Positions 42,091-50,843 are shown, counted from the stretch's first letter. The stretch is DNA of 64,000 nucleotides from Fictibacillus gelatini DSM 15865 (GCF_000430745.1 NZ_AUMP01000006.1:38597-102596), one strand, 5' to 3'. Numbers and translations are program-made. Notes: generated by a model from the letters alone, not told the origin.

Positions 42091-43296
42091 TTAATTTGCT
42101 TCAACATAATTTATTCCTACTGTTTCGTCGATTGAGCGATTAAAACGGTATGGCCCCATTTTTTGAACGCCAGTATTTTTAAATTGCACATGTTTATGTC
42201 CGTAGGCTTTTGCCGTTACAACAATGGCATCAAGCATTTTTCTTGTCTCCATATTATTTTTTAATGGAGATTTTTGATGAAATGAAACGACGGCTGATGA
42301 TTGTTGTCCTGACGCTCCTAGCTTAATATGTTTAGGAATGACAGGCGATAATTGGCGCTCGTCCTTTATTCCGTATTTAAGTTCATTTAAGGCATTTTTA
42401 AAATCCCTTGGAATATGTTTTATATTCGTCCCGTAACTGTTCACTAAAAATTCGTCACCGGTATCCGTTTGCATGACAAACGTTGGCGATCCGACTAAAT
42501 CAAGATTAAATTCGCGTTTTCTTTGATTGTCTCCAATTGTTATCCCGGGTTTCCCATTTGTCATTAATTTTGCTTTTGTAAATTGATGATTATAGGCAAA
42601 CGTGTATTCCAATAATTTTTCAAATAAGGCAGCCTCTTTCTTGTCACGGATTTCGCCTGAAGGAATATCAACGACTATCGTATTTCCATCTTCTTTAAAC
42701 GACAGCTTATTTAAGATGGTCGTGTCCAACCCAACTGTCTCCGGTTTAAATTTGGTCAATACTTGCTTAACATTTTTTACGTAAGACCCTTTATCCTTCA
42801 CAAGAAAGCTAACCGGAACAATACATGGCATTTCCCGTTCTAAATAGGCAATCGTCACCACCGCTTGATCTGGTTGCTTGATTTGGCCTTTCAAAATCGG
42901 AGCATGGTATCTCTCGCCGTTTTTAATGAATGAGTTTGAGTTTTGCTCTTTATTTTCCAGGCTTACAAGTGATAGTTTTCCGTTCTTTGTTAAATCATGC
43001 GGTGTATCCATTCCAGATGATTCGAAGCCTTTTATATCCTCTACTCTTTTCTTGGAGGAGGAAGATTGATTACTCTGGTGATTTACAGGGATGAGAACTG
43101 AGATCATGACAACAACACATGCCGTCGCGATCGTCGGAACAACCCTTGTTTTGACCCACCTTTTCTTTCGTTCGGATTCTTCCAGTTTTGATTTAACTTG
43201 TTGAAAGACGCGCTCTTTCGATTGCCTATCCTTTATGGGAGGCATATTTTCCAATTGTTTTTGGATTTGCTCTTCATTCCACTTAAACGATTCCAT
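42091..43296 (-). CDS. rsiX: Anti-sigma-X factor RsiX
   Basis: The 401-residue protein has a cytoplasmic N-terminal part starting WNEEQIQKQLENMPPIKDRQS, as in RsiX, one membrane helix (VVPTIATACVVVMISVLIPV, residues about 52-71) and a long outer domain with GerMN-like repeats (AVVTIAYLEREMPCIVPVSF; AKAYGHKHVQFKNTGVQKMGPY). It overlaps sigX by 14 bases. RsiX binds SigX at the membrane and keeps it inactive until an envelope signal arrives. Confidence 0.88.
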   Translation of the reverse strand: MESFKWNEEQIQKQLENMPPIKDRQSKERVFQQVKSKLEESERKKRWVKTRVVPTIATACVVVMISVLIPVNHQSNQSSSSKKRVEDIKGFESSGMDTPHDLTKNGKLSLVSLENKEQNSNSFIKNGERYHAPILKGQIKQPDQAVVTIAYLEREMPCIVPVSFLVKDKGSYVKNVKQVLTKFKPETVGLDTTILNKLSFKEDGNTIVVDIPSGEIRDKKEAALFEKLLEYTFAYNHQFTKAKLMTNGKPGITIGDNQRKREFNLDLVGSPTFVMQTDTGDEFLVNSYGTNIKHIPRDFKNALNELKYGIKDERQLSPVIPKHIKLGASGQQSSAVVSFHQKSPLKNNMETRKMLDAIVVTAKAYGHKHVQFKNTGVQKMGPYRFNRSIDETVGINYVEAN

Positions 43297-43828
43297 CTTT
43301 CAATTCCTCCTCTAAGCCCAAACGCTGATCCAAAAGATCTCTTAGCCGCTTAACTGCCCGATGTTGCGTCGTTTTCACTTTACTTTCCGACCAGCCGAGC
43401 ACTGCAGCAGTTTCCGTAATGGAGAGTGATTGAATAAAACGAAGAATGAGTACTTGTTGTTGGTCTTGCGTGCATTTATGCAATGTTTTATATAACTGCT
43501 TGACCGATTCTTTTTGTGTTACCCATTCGTCCGGCAATGGTTCATGATCTTTTATCAAGTTTTCTTTTTCCGATAACGTAAAGAATAAAAGTTTCTTTTT
43601 TCTGCGGTTTTGCTTGCGAATCCAATCAATCGTGACATGTCTTGCAATCGAATGGAGCCATGTTTTTTCAGAGCTTTTTCCTTCAAAGCTTTTATATGAC
43701 TTTAAAACTTTTATATACACTTCTTGAACTAAATCTTCTGCAACTTCCCGATTTCTTACCATATAAAAAATATATTGAAACAGAGATTGGTGATACTCCT
43801 CATATAACCGGTCAAATGAGTCTTCCAC
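43283..43828 (-). CDS. sigX: ECF sigma factor SigX
   Basis: The 181-residue protein is an ECF sigma factor: region 2 EDLVQEVYIKVLKSYKSFEGKSSEKTWLHSIARHVTIDWIRKQ and region 4 QVLILRFIQSLSITETAAVLGWSESKVKTTQHRAVKRL closely follow B. subtilis SigX. SigX controls genes that change cell-surface charge and membrane lipids. GTG 43828 follows GGGGG. The gene is preceded by a matching ECF-type promoter and followed by rsiX. Confidence 0.93.
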   Translation of the reverse strand: MEDSFDRLYEEYHQSLFQYIFYMVRNREVAEDLVQEVYIKVLKSYKSFEGKSSEKTWLHSIARHVTIDWIRKQNRRKKKLLFFTLSEKENLIKDHEPLPDEWVTQKESVKQLYKTLHKCTQDQQQVLILRFIQSLSITETAAVLGWSESKVKTTQHRAVKRLRDLLDQRLGLEEELKDGIV

Positions 43829-43859
43829 AAAATAGACCCCCTAACGTTCTATACTATTA

Positions 43860-43885
43860 GTCGCTAATCTTATTAAAAAGTTACA
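43860..43885 (-). promoter_or_regulatory. Autoregulatory SigX promoter
   Basis: On the minus strand TGTAAC (43880-43885) and CGAC (43860-43863) are 16 bases apart, the pattern of SigX/SigW-class promoters. It lies 32 bases before sigX, so SigX should raise its own operon. Confidence 0.8.
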
Positions 43886-44019
43886 TTATTAATCTGAATT
43901 TGTGCCGTCCTATTAAAATCTGTCTCTATTAATTTACTACATTCCATTTATCTTATGGTTACAATATGGAAACAATCACATCACATTTATTTTCATATCA
44001 AAAATAAAACGTATGGCAT

Positions 44020-44047
44020 TTGACAGAGGGACAAGGGAGTATATACA
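44020..44047 (+). promoter_or_regulatory. Candidate SigA promoter of the YhgE-like permease gene
   Basis: TTGACA (44020-44025) and TATACA (44042-44047) have a 16-base spacer, about 100 bases before the gene. The rest of the 322-base gap 43829-44150 holds the sigX promoter and no gene I can support. Confidence 0.5.
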
Positions 44048-44150
44048 ATTATTAGATACTTAAGAAAAGATTGCCGGAAGATTCTTCTGCTGGTCTTTCT
44101 TTTTGTTGTTGACGTTTCTATTTATTTAAAAAGTATAAGGAGAGAAATGC

Positions 44151-45326
44151 GTGAAAGCCATGAAGCGCTTTTTTAAGCAACGGGAAACATACATTGGAAT
44201 TGGTTTAGCCCTTGCCTTTCAGCTGGCGTTTTTCTTTGTCTGGCTAAGCGGATACCATGGCGAGAGCCGCCATGTTAATCCCCTTCGGATGGCCGTTGTA
44301 AACGATGATCCCGAGCAAGGAAAGGAAATCGTAAAAGCTATCCATCAACGTCTTACATATAAAATTTCCGACCTGAATTCACTGCACCAGGCAAAAAAGA
44401 ACATGAATCAGCTTCAATACGACATGATTGTTTATATCCCGGGAAATTTTTCGACAAACATTTTAAAAGGAAAAACAGCCAATATTAATTTCTACATCAA
44501 TCAATCGAACTCCAAATCTACTCGAAAGGCAATGGAAAACGTAGCGAAGGAAATTACAACACGGGTCAATGAAGAAGTATTTATTCAAAAAAAAGCAGCA
44601 ATTACAAAGGAATTAAAAAAGCAGTCTGAGTCTCAAAATAAAGATAACATCCTAAAAACGCCAAATTTAATGGATGTAATCAATGGATTTAGAATAAACG
44701 GCGTACATGCAACCATTATTAAAACCAATGAAGTGAAAAGCTTTTCCGCTACCATGGTCCCTATGATGGTAGTATTGGCATCGTTTGTCGGCGCCATGAT
44801 TATGAGCTTACAACTATCTTTTGCAGCAAAAAAGATTTCTCGCCTGTATTCAAAATGGTCCCTTTTTATATCGAGGCAGCTTATTAATCTCGGAATCCCT
44901 ATGTTTATCTCTATACTTACTGTGTTGCTCATGCTGGCTTCCGATGTGCATTTTAAAACATCAATTTTTGTCATCTGGCTGTTTCAGTCTCTTGTCTTAT
45001 ATTCATTCCTTTGCCTCAGTCAACTGTTTATCATTCTTTTCGGCAATGCAGGAATGTTATTAAATATTATCATTCTTTCTGCACAACTCGTTACGTCAGG
45101 GGTCATTATCCCGCGTATGATGTTAAGCAGCTTTTTTCAAACGATCGGCAAATTGCTTCCAGCGACCTATGCGGCAAATGGCTACTTTACAACCGCTTTT
45201 GGAGATGGCAATTTAACAAAGGACATCTATTGTTTGCTGCTCATATCGATAACATGTCTTCTTCTTTCAGCCATTCGGATCCTGTTAGCGAAAGAGAACA
45301 GCCCCCAAACAAATGCTACAGCATGA
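44151..45326 (+). CDS. ABC-2/YhgE-type membrane exporter permease
   Basis: The 391-residue protein has one N-terminal helix (YIGIGLALAFQLAFFFVWL), an outer domain of about 170 residues, and five or six C-terminal helices, the plan of ABC-2 permeases and of YhgE/Pip proteins. The region after the first helix (RMAVVNDDPEQGKEIVKAIHQRL) is typical of YhgE. No ATPase gene is adjacent. It is divergent from sigX-rsiX. GTG 44151 is 8 bases after AAGGAG. The substrate is unknown. Confidence 0.8.
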   Translation: MKAMKRFFKQRETYIGIGLALAFQLAFFFVWLSGYHGESRHVNPLRMAVVNDDPEQGKEIVKAIHQRLTYKISDLNSLHQAKKNMNQLQYDMIVYIPGNFSTNILKGKTANINFYINQSNSKSTRKAMENVAKEITTRVNEEVFIQKKAAITKELKKQSESQNKDNILKTPNLMDVINGFRINGVHATIIKTNEVKSFSATMVPMMVVLASFVGAMIMSLQLSFAAKKISRLYSKWSLFISRQLINLGIPMFISILTVLLMLASDVHFKTSIFVIWLFQSLVLYSFLCLSQLFIILFGNAGMLLNIIILSAQLVTSGVIIPRMMLSSFFQTIGKLLPATYAANGYFTTAFGDGNLTKDIYCLLLISITCLLLSAIRILLAKENSPQTNATA

Positions 45327-45357
45327 CAAAAGAGCGAAAAACCGGAGTAAAAATGAA

Positions 45358-45400
45358 CTGCACCCCAATTGTTAGACACAACGAACAATTGGAGGTGCAG
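45358..45400 (+). terminator. Long hairpin and terminator after the YhgE-like gene
   Basis: Arms of about 16 bases (45358-45373 with 45384-45400, one bulge) around a 10-base loop are followed by CTTTTTATT. It lies between two converging genes and is longer than most terminators here; it could also be the remnant of a mobile element end. Confidence 0.7.
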
Positions 45401-45404
45401 CTTT

Positions 45405-46298
45405 TTATTGAATGCTCTCTTTAATAGGTTGGTCAAGCCGATTAGACATATGAACTTGCTCAACGAGCGTTTCAAAGCCAGCAGCGAGCAGTGTATTATA
45501 AACAAGCCGGTTATTTTTCGAGAGATTTCTTACCATTCTTTTTATCTTATGATGCGGCTGGAAAACATGATAGAGAATGAAATCAGCTACCTTTTGAACA
45601 TCAATTGACTCTTTGATCTCACACTGATTGAGAGCAATCGTTTGAATGTTATGTTTCTCATCCATCATCCGCTGGTAAACCGCATATGCCAGAACCTCAT
45701 TGCCTTTTTTAACAATGATTGATTCTGCGCCTTTGCAGCCTGGAACTTGCACTTGCCATGCCTTTATCGGTTGAAAGAATTCGAGCAGCTGAATATCCTC
45801 AGGAATGCCCCGGACTATTTCAAAATTGGAATTGGTGTGGAAAGCGTCTATTGTCATCGCTCCATTCTGTTGTAAAAAAACAAGTTCCTCAAACACTTCA
45901 TACCCCATTTTTTTATATAAAGCAATGGCCCGCTCATTTTGTGCAACCGCTTCCAAAAGGGCTAAATCCACTCCTTGTTCCCGATACACATCAAGACACG
46001 CCTCTATTAATACTTTGCCGATTCCTTGTCCGCGGAATTCAGGTTTAATCCCGGTTCCTCCATTCCATGCAATCTTTTTTCCATCCATCTCACGAAAGCC
46101 ATTTATGGCAAACCCTACAGCAACATGATCCACGTAAGCCACAACTGAATGTTCAGGTGATAGACCTTCATTTGCCAACTTTCGAATAAAAGCATCGACC
46201 GTCATCGTCATATTTGAAAAATAATATTTAAATCCCTCATTCCATAACACAACCGCTTCCTTATAACTTAATTCGCTGAATCGTTTGATCGATATCAC
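45405..46298 (-). CDS. Two-part GNAT-family acetyltransferase
   Basis: The 297-residue protein has a clear N-terminal GNAT domain (VAYVDHVAVGFAINGFRE, then NGGTGIKPEFRGQGIGKVLIEACLDVYREQGV and NERAIALYKKMGYEVF, residues about 50-135), with the acetyl-CoA loop RGQGIG. The C-terminal half (about 155-290) looks like a degenerate second GNAT domain. The substrate is unknown. A perfect palindrome sits before the gene. Confidence 0.88.
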   Translation of the reverse strand: MISIKRFSELSYKEAVVLWNEGFKYYFSNMTMTVDAFIRKLANEGLSPEHSVVAYVDHVAVGFAINGFREMDGKKIAWNGGTGIKPEFRGQGIGKVLIEACLDVYREQGVDLALLEAVAQNERAIALYKKMGYEVFEELVFLQQNGAMTIDAFHTNSNFEIVRGIPEDIQLLEFFQPIKAWQVQVPGCKGAESIIVKKGNEVLAYAVYQRMMDEKHNIQTIALNQCEIKESIDVQKVADFILYHVFQPHHKIKRMVRNLSKNNRLVYNTLLAAGFETLVEQVHMSNRLDQPIKESIQ

Positions 46299-46324
46299 AT
46301 TTTAACCTCCCGGGACAAAATTAA

Positions 46325-46340
46325 AAATGACTGGTCATTT
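46325..46340. promoter_or_regulatory. Palindromic operator before the GNAT gene
   Basis: AAATGACTGGTCATTT has perfect 7-base arms around two central bases, a form typical of TetR-family operators. It lies 27 bases before the GNAT start and just downstream of a possible promoter (TTGAAA-N18-TACATT on the minus strand). No regulator gene is adjacent. The remaining part of 46299-46599 holds the promoter of the YjcZ-like gene. Confidence 0.55.
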
Positions 46341-46526
46341 TATTTTAATGTAGCACGAATTTCCAATTCTTTTCAACAAAAAGCGTTCGACATCGCTTAG
46401 CGCCGTTTAGACATGAAAAAGCTAAAGCCTATTGGGATCTATAACATTACTTATTTCGGCTCCCCCATCAAAGGGTTTACACAAAAAAATTTAAAATTCC
46501 ACGAATGCCCTAACTGTTTGTCCCAA

Positions 46527-46554
46527 ACTATTTTGCTGTTATGTACATACTCTA
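46527..46554 (+). promoter_or_regulatory. Candidate SigK promoter of the YjcZ-like gene
   Basis: CATACTCTA (46546-46554) fits the SigK -10 CATANNNTA exactly, and an AC element (46527-46528) lies 17 bases before it, as in SigK promoters. The gene that follows belongs to a sporulation-linked type, which supports the call. Confidence 0.45.
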
Positions 46555-46599
46555 TTATGCAAGGAGTTGTAAATCCCTTTTTACGAAAGGAGAGTTATT

Positions 46600-46917
46600 A
46601 TGCAAAGACCTGGAAAACGTCAATTTGGCTTTGGCGGTGGTTACGGCTTCGGTGGATATCCGGGATTTGGAGTTGGCGGAGTCGGTTACGGTGTACCTGT
46701 TATGGGTGGTTATCCATACGGAGGCTATGGGTACGGCGGTTATGGCTATGGATATGGCGGCTACGGCGGTTTTGGATACGGCGGCGGTTGGGGCCGCGGA
46801 TTCGCTATTATCGTCGTCCTCTTCATCCTGTTAATCATCGTTGGATGTTCTTGTGCCGGATTCGGTGGCTTCGCTAAAGGATTTGGCGGCAGTTCATGTG
46901 ACGGATGCGGCTGTTAG
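46600..46917 (+). CDS. Glycine/tyrosine-rich YjcZ-like sporulation protein
   Basis: The 105-residue protein has a low-complexity [10 protein letters not shown] region (about 10-64), then one hydrophobic segment ([20 protein letters not shown]) and a Gly/Ser/Cys tail ending SCDGCGC. The hydrophobic part is the hallmark of the YjcZ family of small sporulation proteins; the long glycine-rich front is unusual for it and recalls spore-coat proteins. The five cysteines could allow crosslinking. GAAAGGAG precedes the ATG. Confidence 0.78.
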   Translation: MQRPGKRQFGFGGGYGFGGYPGFGVGGVGYGVPVMGGYPYGGYGYGGYGYGYGGYGGFGYGGGWGRGFAIIVVLFILLIIVGCSCAGFGGFAKGFGGSSCDGCGC

Positions 46918-46955
46918 TTCTAAAGCCGCTTTGGCTAGAGGCAAGAAGCAGGATT

Positions 46956-46978
46956 GGAATCGGCAAATAGCCGATTCC
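46956..46978 (+). terminator. Terminator after the YjcZ-like gene
   Basis: GGAATCGGC (46956-46964) pairs perfectly with GCCGATTCC (46970-46978) and is followed by a run of T. Confidence 0.9.
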
Positions 46979-47017
46979 TTTTTTTACACCTATAATTAAA
47001 AATCAGTTAGACGAAAC

Positions 47018-47045
47018 AAGGCTGCAAGACTTTTCTTGCAACCTT
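47018..47045 (-). terminator. Terminator after the MMPL gene
   Basis: Twelve-base arms with one mismatch (47018-47029 and 47034-47045) start 8 bases after the MMPL stop; on the minus strand the tail is GTTTCG, so the T-run is short. Confidence 0.6.
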
Positions 47046-47053
47046 GTTTTCTC

Positions 47054-50000
47054 TTATTCTTCTTTTCTGGCAAACGGCCACCAATTCGCTTTGCCGAATG
47101 TTTTGACCATGACCGGGATAAAGAATGGAAGAATGACGAATGCATAGAGGAATACTCCAGTCAGGAAAATGGTCGCGATTTGCATCATCGATAGTACGCC
47201 TGACGGATACATCGCAGCAAACGTCCCGCCGAGTATAATGACCGCAGAAATAATGACTGTTCCCATTTTCTTCATTGATTCGATCATCGCTTCTTTAACG
47301 GAAATTCCTTTATATTCATTAAACCGGTCCATTAAGAAAATGCTGTAGTCGACTCCAAGGGCAAGCAGTATGACAAACCCGAAAAACGGAACAGCCCAGC
47401 TAATACCCGAGTAGCCTAAGATGTTGACGAAAATCGTTTCAGACACCGACATCGCCGTATAATAGGTTAAAATAAGCGAAGCGAGAATGTAGAGCGGCAT
47501 AATGACGGATCTGAGCAACAAAACTAAAATGACGCCAATGCCTATGAGCATCATGGCAACCGTCTTGGTATAGTCAGACGTTGAAATATCATTTAAATCG
47601 GAATACATGCTTGTCACTCCGCTGATGCCGACCTGTGCATTTTCCAAATTTGTTCCCTTTACGGCACGTTTTATCGCTGCTTTAATATCATCTACTTTAT
47701 CGAGCGCCTCGCTTGAATACGGATTTTGCTTAAAAATAACATCCATCGTCGCCATTTTCCGGTCCGGTGACATGTACGTATTAAACACTTGCTGAAAATC
47801 ATTATTGCTTAAAACGACATCCGGTATATACCATCCGGCAAGCTCCTTATCTGATGCGGATGACAGCCCTTTTAAATAATCGTTGGCCGATTCAAGTCCG
47901 CCTGATACTTTATGCAACCCGTCGGCACTATTCTTTAATCCATTCGTTAATTGGCTCATTTGTCCATCCAATTGGCCAAATCCTTCTTGAAGCTGTTTTT
48001 GCCCATTATTAATCCTGGTAAGCCCATTTTGCACTTCAGGAAGTTTTGAAATGACCTGGCTTTGCCCTTCGGCCGTTTTGGATAGCCCGGACTCAAGTTG
48101 CTCCAATCCTTTCACAAGTTGACCAAGTCCATTGCTTACTTTTTTTTGTCCATTGACTACTTCCGTGAGGCCGTTGTTTGCGGTTTTGATCCCTACTGAC
48201 GTTTTACTCAAGTTTTGATTAAGCTGGGCCAATCCGTTTGAAAGTCGGTTAACCTCGCTTTGAAGTTGCATGATGGTTCCTTTCATCATTTGATAATCCT
48301 GATCCGCCGCAAGTTCTTTATGGTTTTTTTCCAGATTGGCAAAATGGGGGGTAAGGCTTTTCAGTGCCCCAGAAACCTTCGCTATTCCTTTCTGCGCATC
48401 TTCATAATGCGTTGCAAGTTGTGATAAACCGGCACCTGCCTGCTGATAGCCTTGAAGCAATTTCTGGCTGTTTTCATAAAGCGATTGTGCACCGGTTTTC
48501 GCTTCGGTGACTGCCTTTTTCATTTCCCCGGCACCGGAAGAACCTTCACGTATCGCTTTTTCGATGTTTGATAGGCCGCCCGAAATTGCCCCGACGCCTG
48601 TTTTCAGGTCATCCGTTCCGTCAACAAGAGCACCGATGCCTTTTGTTGTTTCTTTTAATTTCGGTTCATTTTCCGATAGTTTAGATCTCGCATCTTCTAA
48701 ACCGTCACTGATTTTTTTTATTCCATCGTTGCTTTTGCCTAGCCCTTTGTGCAGCGACTTTACTTGATTGGCGACAAGCAGTTCTTTTAGCTCATCTCCG
48801 ACTGGCCTTGTCGCGCTTCTGACCGTATCCACGCCGTTTACTTTTTCAACTTCACGGCTAATTTTTTCCATTGTCGCTAAATATGACGCGTGGTCCATCG
48901 GCTCATCATTTTTTACTACAATTTTCGTTGGCAGCGATTCGCCGGGGCCGAAGCTATCTGCAATGATGTTAAAGGCTTTCACCGAATTGTAGCTGTCGCC
49001 GATTTCCTCGAGGGAATTGTACGACAATTGCCCGTTATACGTCAGCAGAAATGGCGTAACAATGGCGGCCACTAACAATAACGTAAGAAGCGGACGCTTA
49101 AAGGAAAACGTTCCGGCAGCTCCCCAAAACCGGCTCGGTTTATGCTCAATTGACTTTTTCGCCGGCCAGAACAGCTTCTTTCCTAAGACCGCCATAAAGA
49201 ATGGAACAATCGTGACAAGGGCAAGAAGCAATATGGCAATACCAACCGCAACACCGACAGCCGATTGATACAGCTTAAATGTCGATAACCCGATGACAGC
49301 AAATCCGAACATTACCGCAATGCCGCTGAACAGCACCGTTTTCCCTGCCGTTTTATAGGTTGCAAGTATGGCATCATGTAAATGCTCATGGGAGCCAATC
49401 TCTTCTTTAAATCGGCTTAAAAGCAAAATGCAATAGTCCGTTCCAATTCCGAACAGGACCGCCACTAAAAAGATTTGCGTAAAATTAGAGAGCGGAAAAT
49501 CCCATTTGTCCACTAAAAATGCGACAATCGATTGCGCAGTAATATAGCTAATTCCGACAGTTAATAGCGGAATGAACGGCGCAATCAATGACCGGAACAC
49601 AATGAGCAAAACCGCCAGGATAAAAATAACCGTAATGTATTCCGTCTTTTTCAATCCATCCTGCGAGCTCTTCATGACATCTTCATCAATCATCCAGCTG
49701 CTCGTATAATAATGATCGACTTTGACGTCGTTCAACTCCCGATAGAGCGCCTTTGAAATTTCGGCAGGCTCGCGCTTTCCTTTTTGAACTGTCAGCATGA
49801 CAAGAATCGTTTTTCCATCTTTACTGACGAGCTGGTCTTTTAACTCTTTTTGATGAAAATGGGAAAGAATGGATGAGACACCGAGCCTTTGCCTATCGTG
49901 ATCAAGCCGGTCAAGCCCACGTTTGATTTCCGCGAGGTCCGCTTTCGTAAGCCTCTCATGATCGTGAAAAACGAGAGCAACCTGCGATTCGCCTTTTGCC

Positions 50001-50182
50001 TTATGTTCGTCCATTTGATTGAGCAACTTTTGCGCATCGGTAGAAGGATACCCGTCTGGAACACCGATCTGGCCTTTTTCCCGAACGAGGTTAGCCATAT
50101 TTGGTGCAGTCATCACCAATACGGCAACAACCAGGATCCAAACGGCAACGATTAGCCATCTTGCTTTAATGATCCCTCTCAT
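47054..50182 (-). CDS. ydgH: MMPL-family exporter with long coiled-coil insert
   Basis: The 1042-residue protein has two membrane halves of about six helices each (residues 180-370 and 850-1030) with GIGTDYCILLLSRFKEE and ALGVDYSIFLMDRFNEY, the MMPL signatures. Between them lies a long outer region (about 455-800) of repeats such as NGLTEVVNGQKKVSNGLGQLVKG, like the YhgE coiled-coil domain. The plan matches YdgH of B. subtilis, which follows a MarR gene in the same way. The ATG overlaps the MarR stop (ATGA). It probably exports a lipid or amphipathic compound. Confidence 0.88.
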   Translation of the reverse strand: MRGIIKARWLIVAVWILVVAVLVMTAPNMANLVREKGQIGVPDGYPSTDAQKLLNQMDEHKAKGESQVALVFHDHERLTKADLAEIKRGLDRLDHDRQRLGVSSILSHFHQKELKDQLVSKDGKTILVMLTVQKGKREPAEISKALYRELNDVKVDHYYTSSWMIDEDVMKSSQDGLKKTEYITVIFILAVLLIVFRSLIAPFIPLLTVGISYITAQSIVAFLVDKWDFPLSNFTQIFLVAVLFGIGTDYCILLLSRFKEEIGSHEHLHDAILATYKTAGKTVLFSGIAVMFGFAVIGLSTFKLYQSAVGVAVGIAILLLALVTIVPFFMAVLGKKLFWPAKKSIEHKPSRFWGAAGTFSFKRPLLTLLLVAAIVTPFLLTYNGQLSYNSLEEIGDSYNSVKAFNIIADSFGPGESLPTKIVVKNDEPMDHASYLATMEKISREVEKVNGVDTVRSATRPVGDELKELLVANQVKSLHKGLGKSNDGIKKISDGLEDARSKLSENEPKLKETTKGIGALVDGTDDLKTGVGAISGGLSNIEKAIREGSSGAGEMKKAVTEAKTGAQSLYENSQKLLQGYQQAGAGLSQLATHYEDAQKGIAKVSGALKSLTPHFANLEKNHKELAADQDYQMMKGTIMQLQSEVNRLSNGLAQLNQNLSKTSVGIKTANNGLTEVVNGQKKVSNGLGQLVKGLEQLESGLSKTAEGQSQVISKLPEVQNGLTRINNGQKQLQEGFGQLDGQMSQLTNGLKNSADGLHKVSGGLESANDYLKGLSSASDKELAGWYIPDVVLSNNDFQQVFNTYMSPDRKMATMDVIFKQNPYSSEALDKVDDIKAAIKRAVKGTNLENAQVGISGVTSMYSDLNDISTSDYTKTVAMMLIGIGVILVLLLRSVIMPLYILASLILTYYTAMSVSETIFVNILGYSGISWAVPFFGFVILLALGVDYSIFLMDRFNEYKGISVKEAMIESMKKMGTVIISAVIILGGTFAAMYPSGVLSMMQIATIFLTGVFLYAFVILPFFIPVMVKTFGKANWWPFARKEE

Positions 50183-50631
50183 TCTTCTAATTTCTCCTCC
50201 TTCTCTTCATGGAGCAATTGGGCAAACGTTTCAAATGTATGGATAAACGCTTCAATTTCTTTCTGGTCAAATTGTTTCAAATACGTTGAAACAATTTCAA
50301 ACACCTTTTTATTTGCCCATTCAAACACGTTATTTCCTTCTTCCGTCAACATTAAATACACGATCCGCCGGTCTTTTCGATCACGGAACCGTTTGATATA
50401 GCCTTTTTCTGTTAATCTTGCAATGATTGCCGTTATGGCGCTTTTATTCACTAAAAACATCTCTGCAAGTTCAGTTGTCGTTGCACGCCCGAGCAATTTA
50501 ATCGTCCGCAAGATGCAATGCTGCTCGATCGTTAAAATGTCTTGCAACTGCTCTTTAATTAGCGACTGAATTCGCTTTGTTACCGTAAATGAAGCCATTT
50601 CATAACGGTTAATAACCTCCTGCAAATCCAT
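50179..50631 (-). CDS. ydgG: MarR-family regulator of the MMPL exporter
   Basis: The 150-residue protein has the winged helix of the MarR family (LGRATTTELAEMFLVNKSAITAIIARLTEKGYIKRFRDRKDRRIVYLMLTEEG). It is the first gene of the two-gene operon and should repress it. ATG 50631 follows AAAGGTG; the longer frame has no ribosome site. Confidence 0.9.
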   Translation of the reverse strand: MDLQEVINRYEMASFTVTKRIQSLIKEQLQDILTIEQHCILRTIKLLGRATTTELAEMFLVNKSAITAIIARLTEKGYIKRFRDRKDRRIVYLMLTEEGNNVFEWANKKVFEIVSTYLKQFDQKEIEAFIHTFETFAQLLHEEKEEKLEE

Positions 50632-50664
50632 TGTATTCACCTTTTTTCTATGTAGAATCATATT

Positions 50665-50722
50665 GTTCACGAGTTGAACTGTTTATGTTGATAACTATAT
50701 GAAAAAGTATATTCTCTGTCAA
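50665..50722 (-). promoter_or_regulatory. Promoter and MarR-type operator of the MMPL operon
   Basis: TTGACA (50717-50722) and TATAGT (50694-50699) on the minus strand have a 17-base spacer. The inverted repeat GTTCA-N5-TGAAC (50665-50679) lies shortly after the -10, a good place for repression by the MarR protein. Confidence 0.65.
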
Positions 50723-50768
50723 TGAAAATTTTAGTCTGGTTTGAAGCAATAAGAGAACAGATCCATCA

Positions 50769-50782
50769 ATCAAACGTTTGAT
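50769..50782. promoter_or_regulatory. Perfect 14-bp palindrome upstream of tnrA
   Basis: ATCAAACGTTTGAT is a perfect palindrome lying 10 bases before the TnrA box, between the divergent promoters of the MMPL operon and tnrA. Its owner is unknown; it could serve either side. Confidence 0.45.
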
Positions 50783-50791
50783 TTAAATCAT

Positions 50792-50843
50792 TGTAAGAAA
50801 TCCTTACACTAACATAGCGGAAATTTTATAATTTTCGTATAAT
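50792..50843 (+). promoter_or_regulatory. TnrA box and promoter of tnrA
   Basis: TGTAAGAAATCCTTACA (50792-50808) fits the TnrA consensus TGTNA-N7-TNACA exactly. A TATAAT (50838-50843) places the start of transcription near 50850, so the box is centred near -50, the usual place for activation by TnrA. It implies autoregulation. Confidence 0.85.

Noticed and set aside
46413-46877. Long overlapping ORFs in other frames of the YjcZ-like gene
   Set aside because: They arise from the low-complexity Gly-Tyr coding region; only the frame at 46600 has a ribosome site and a sensible protein.
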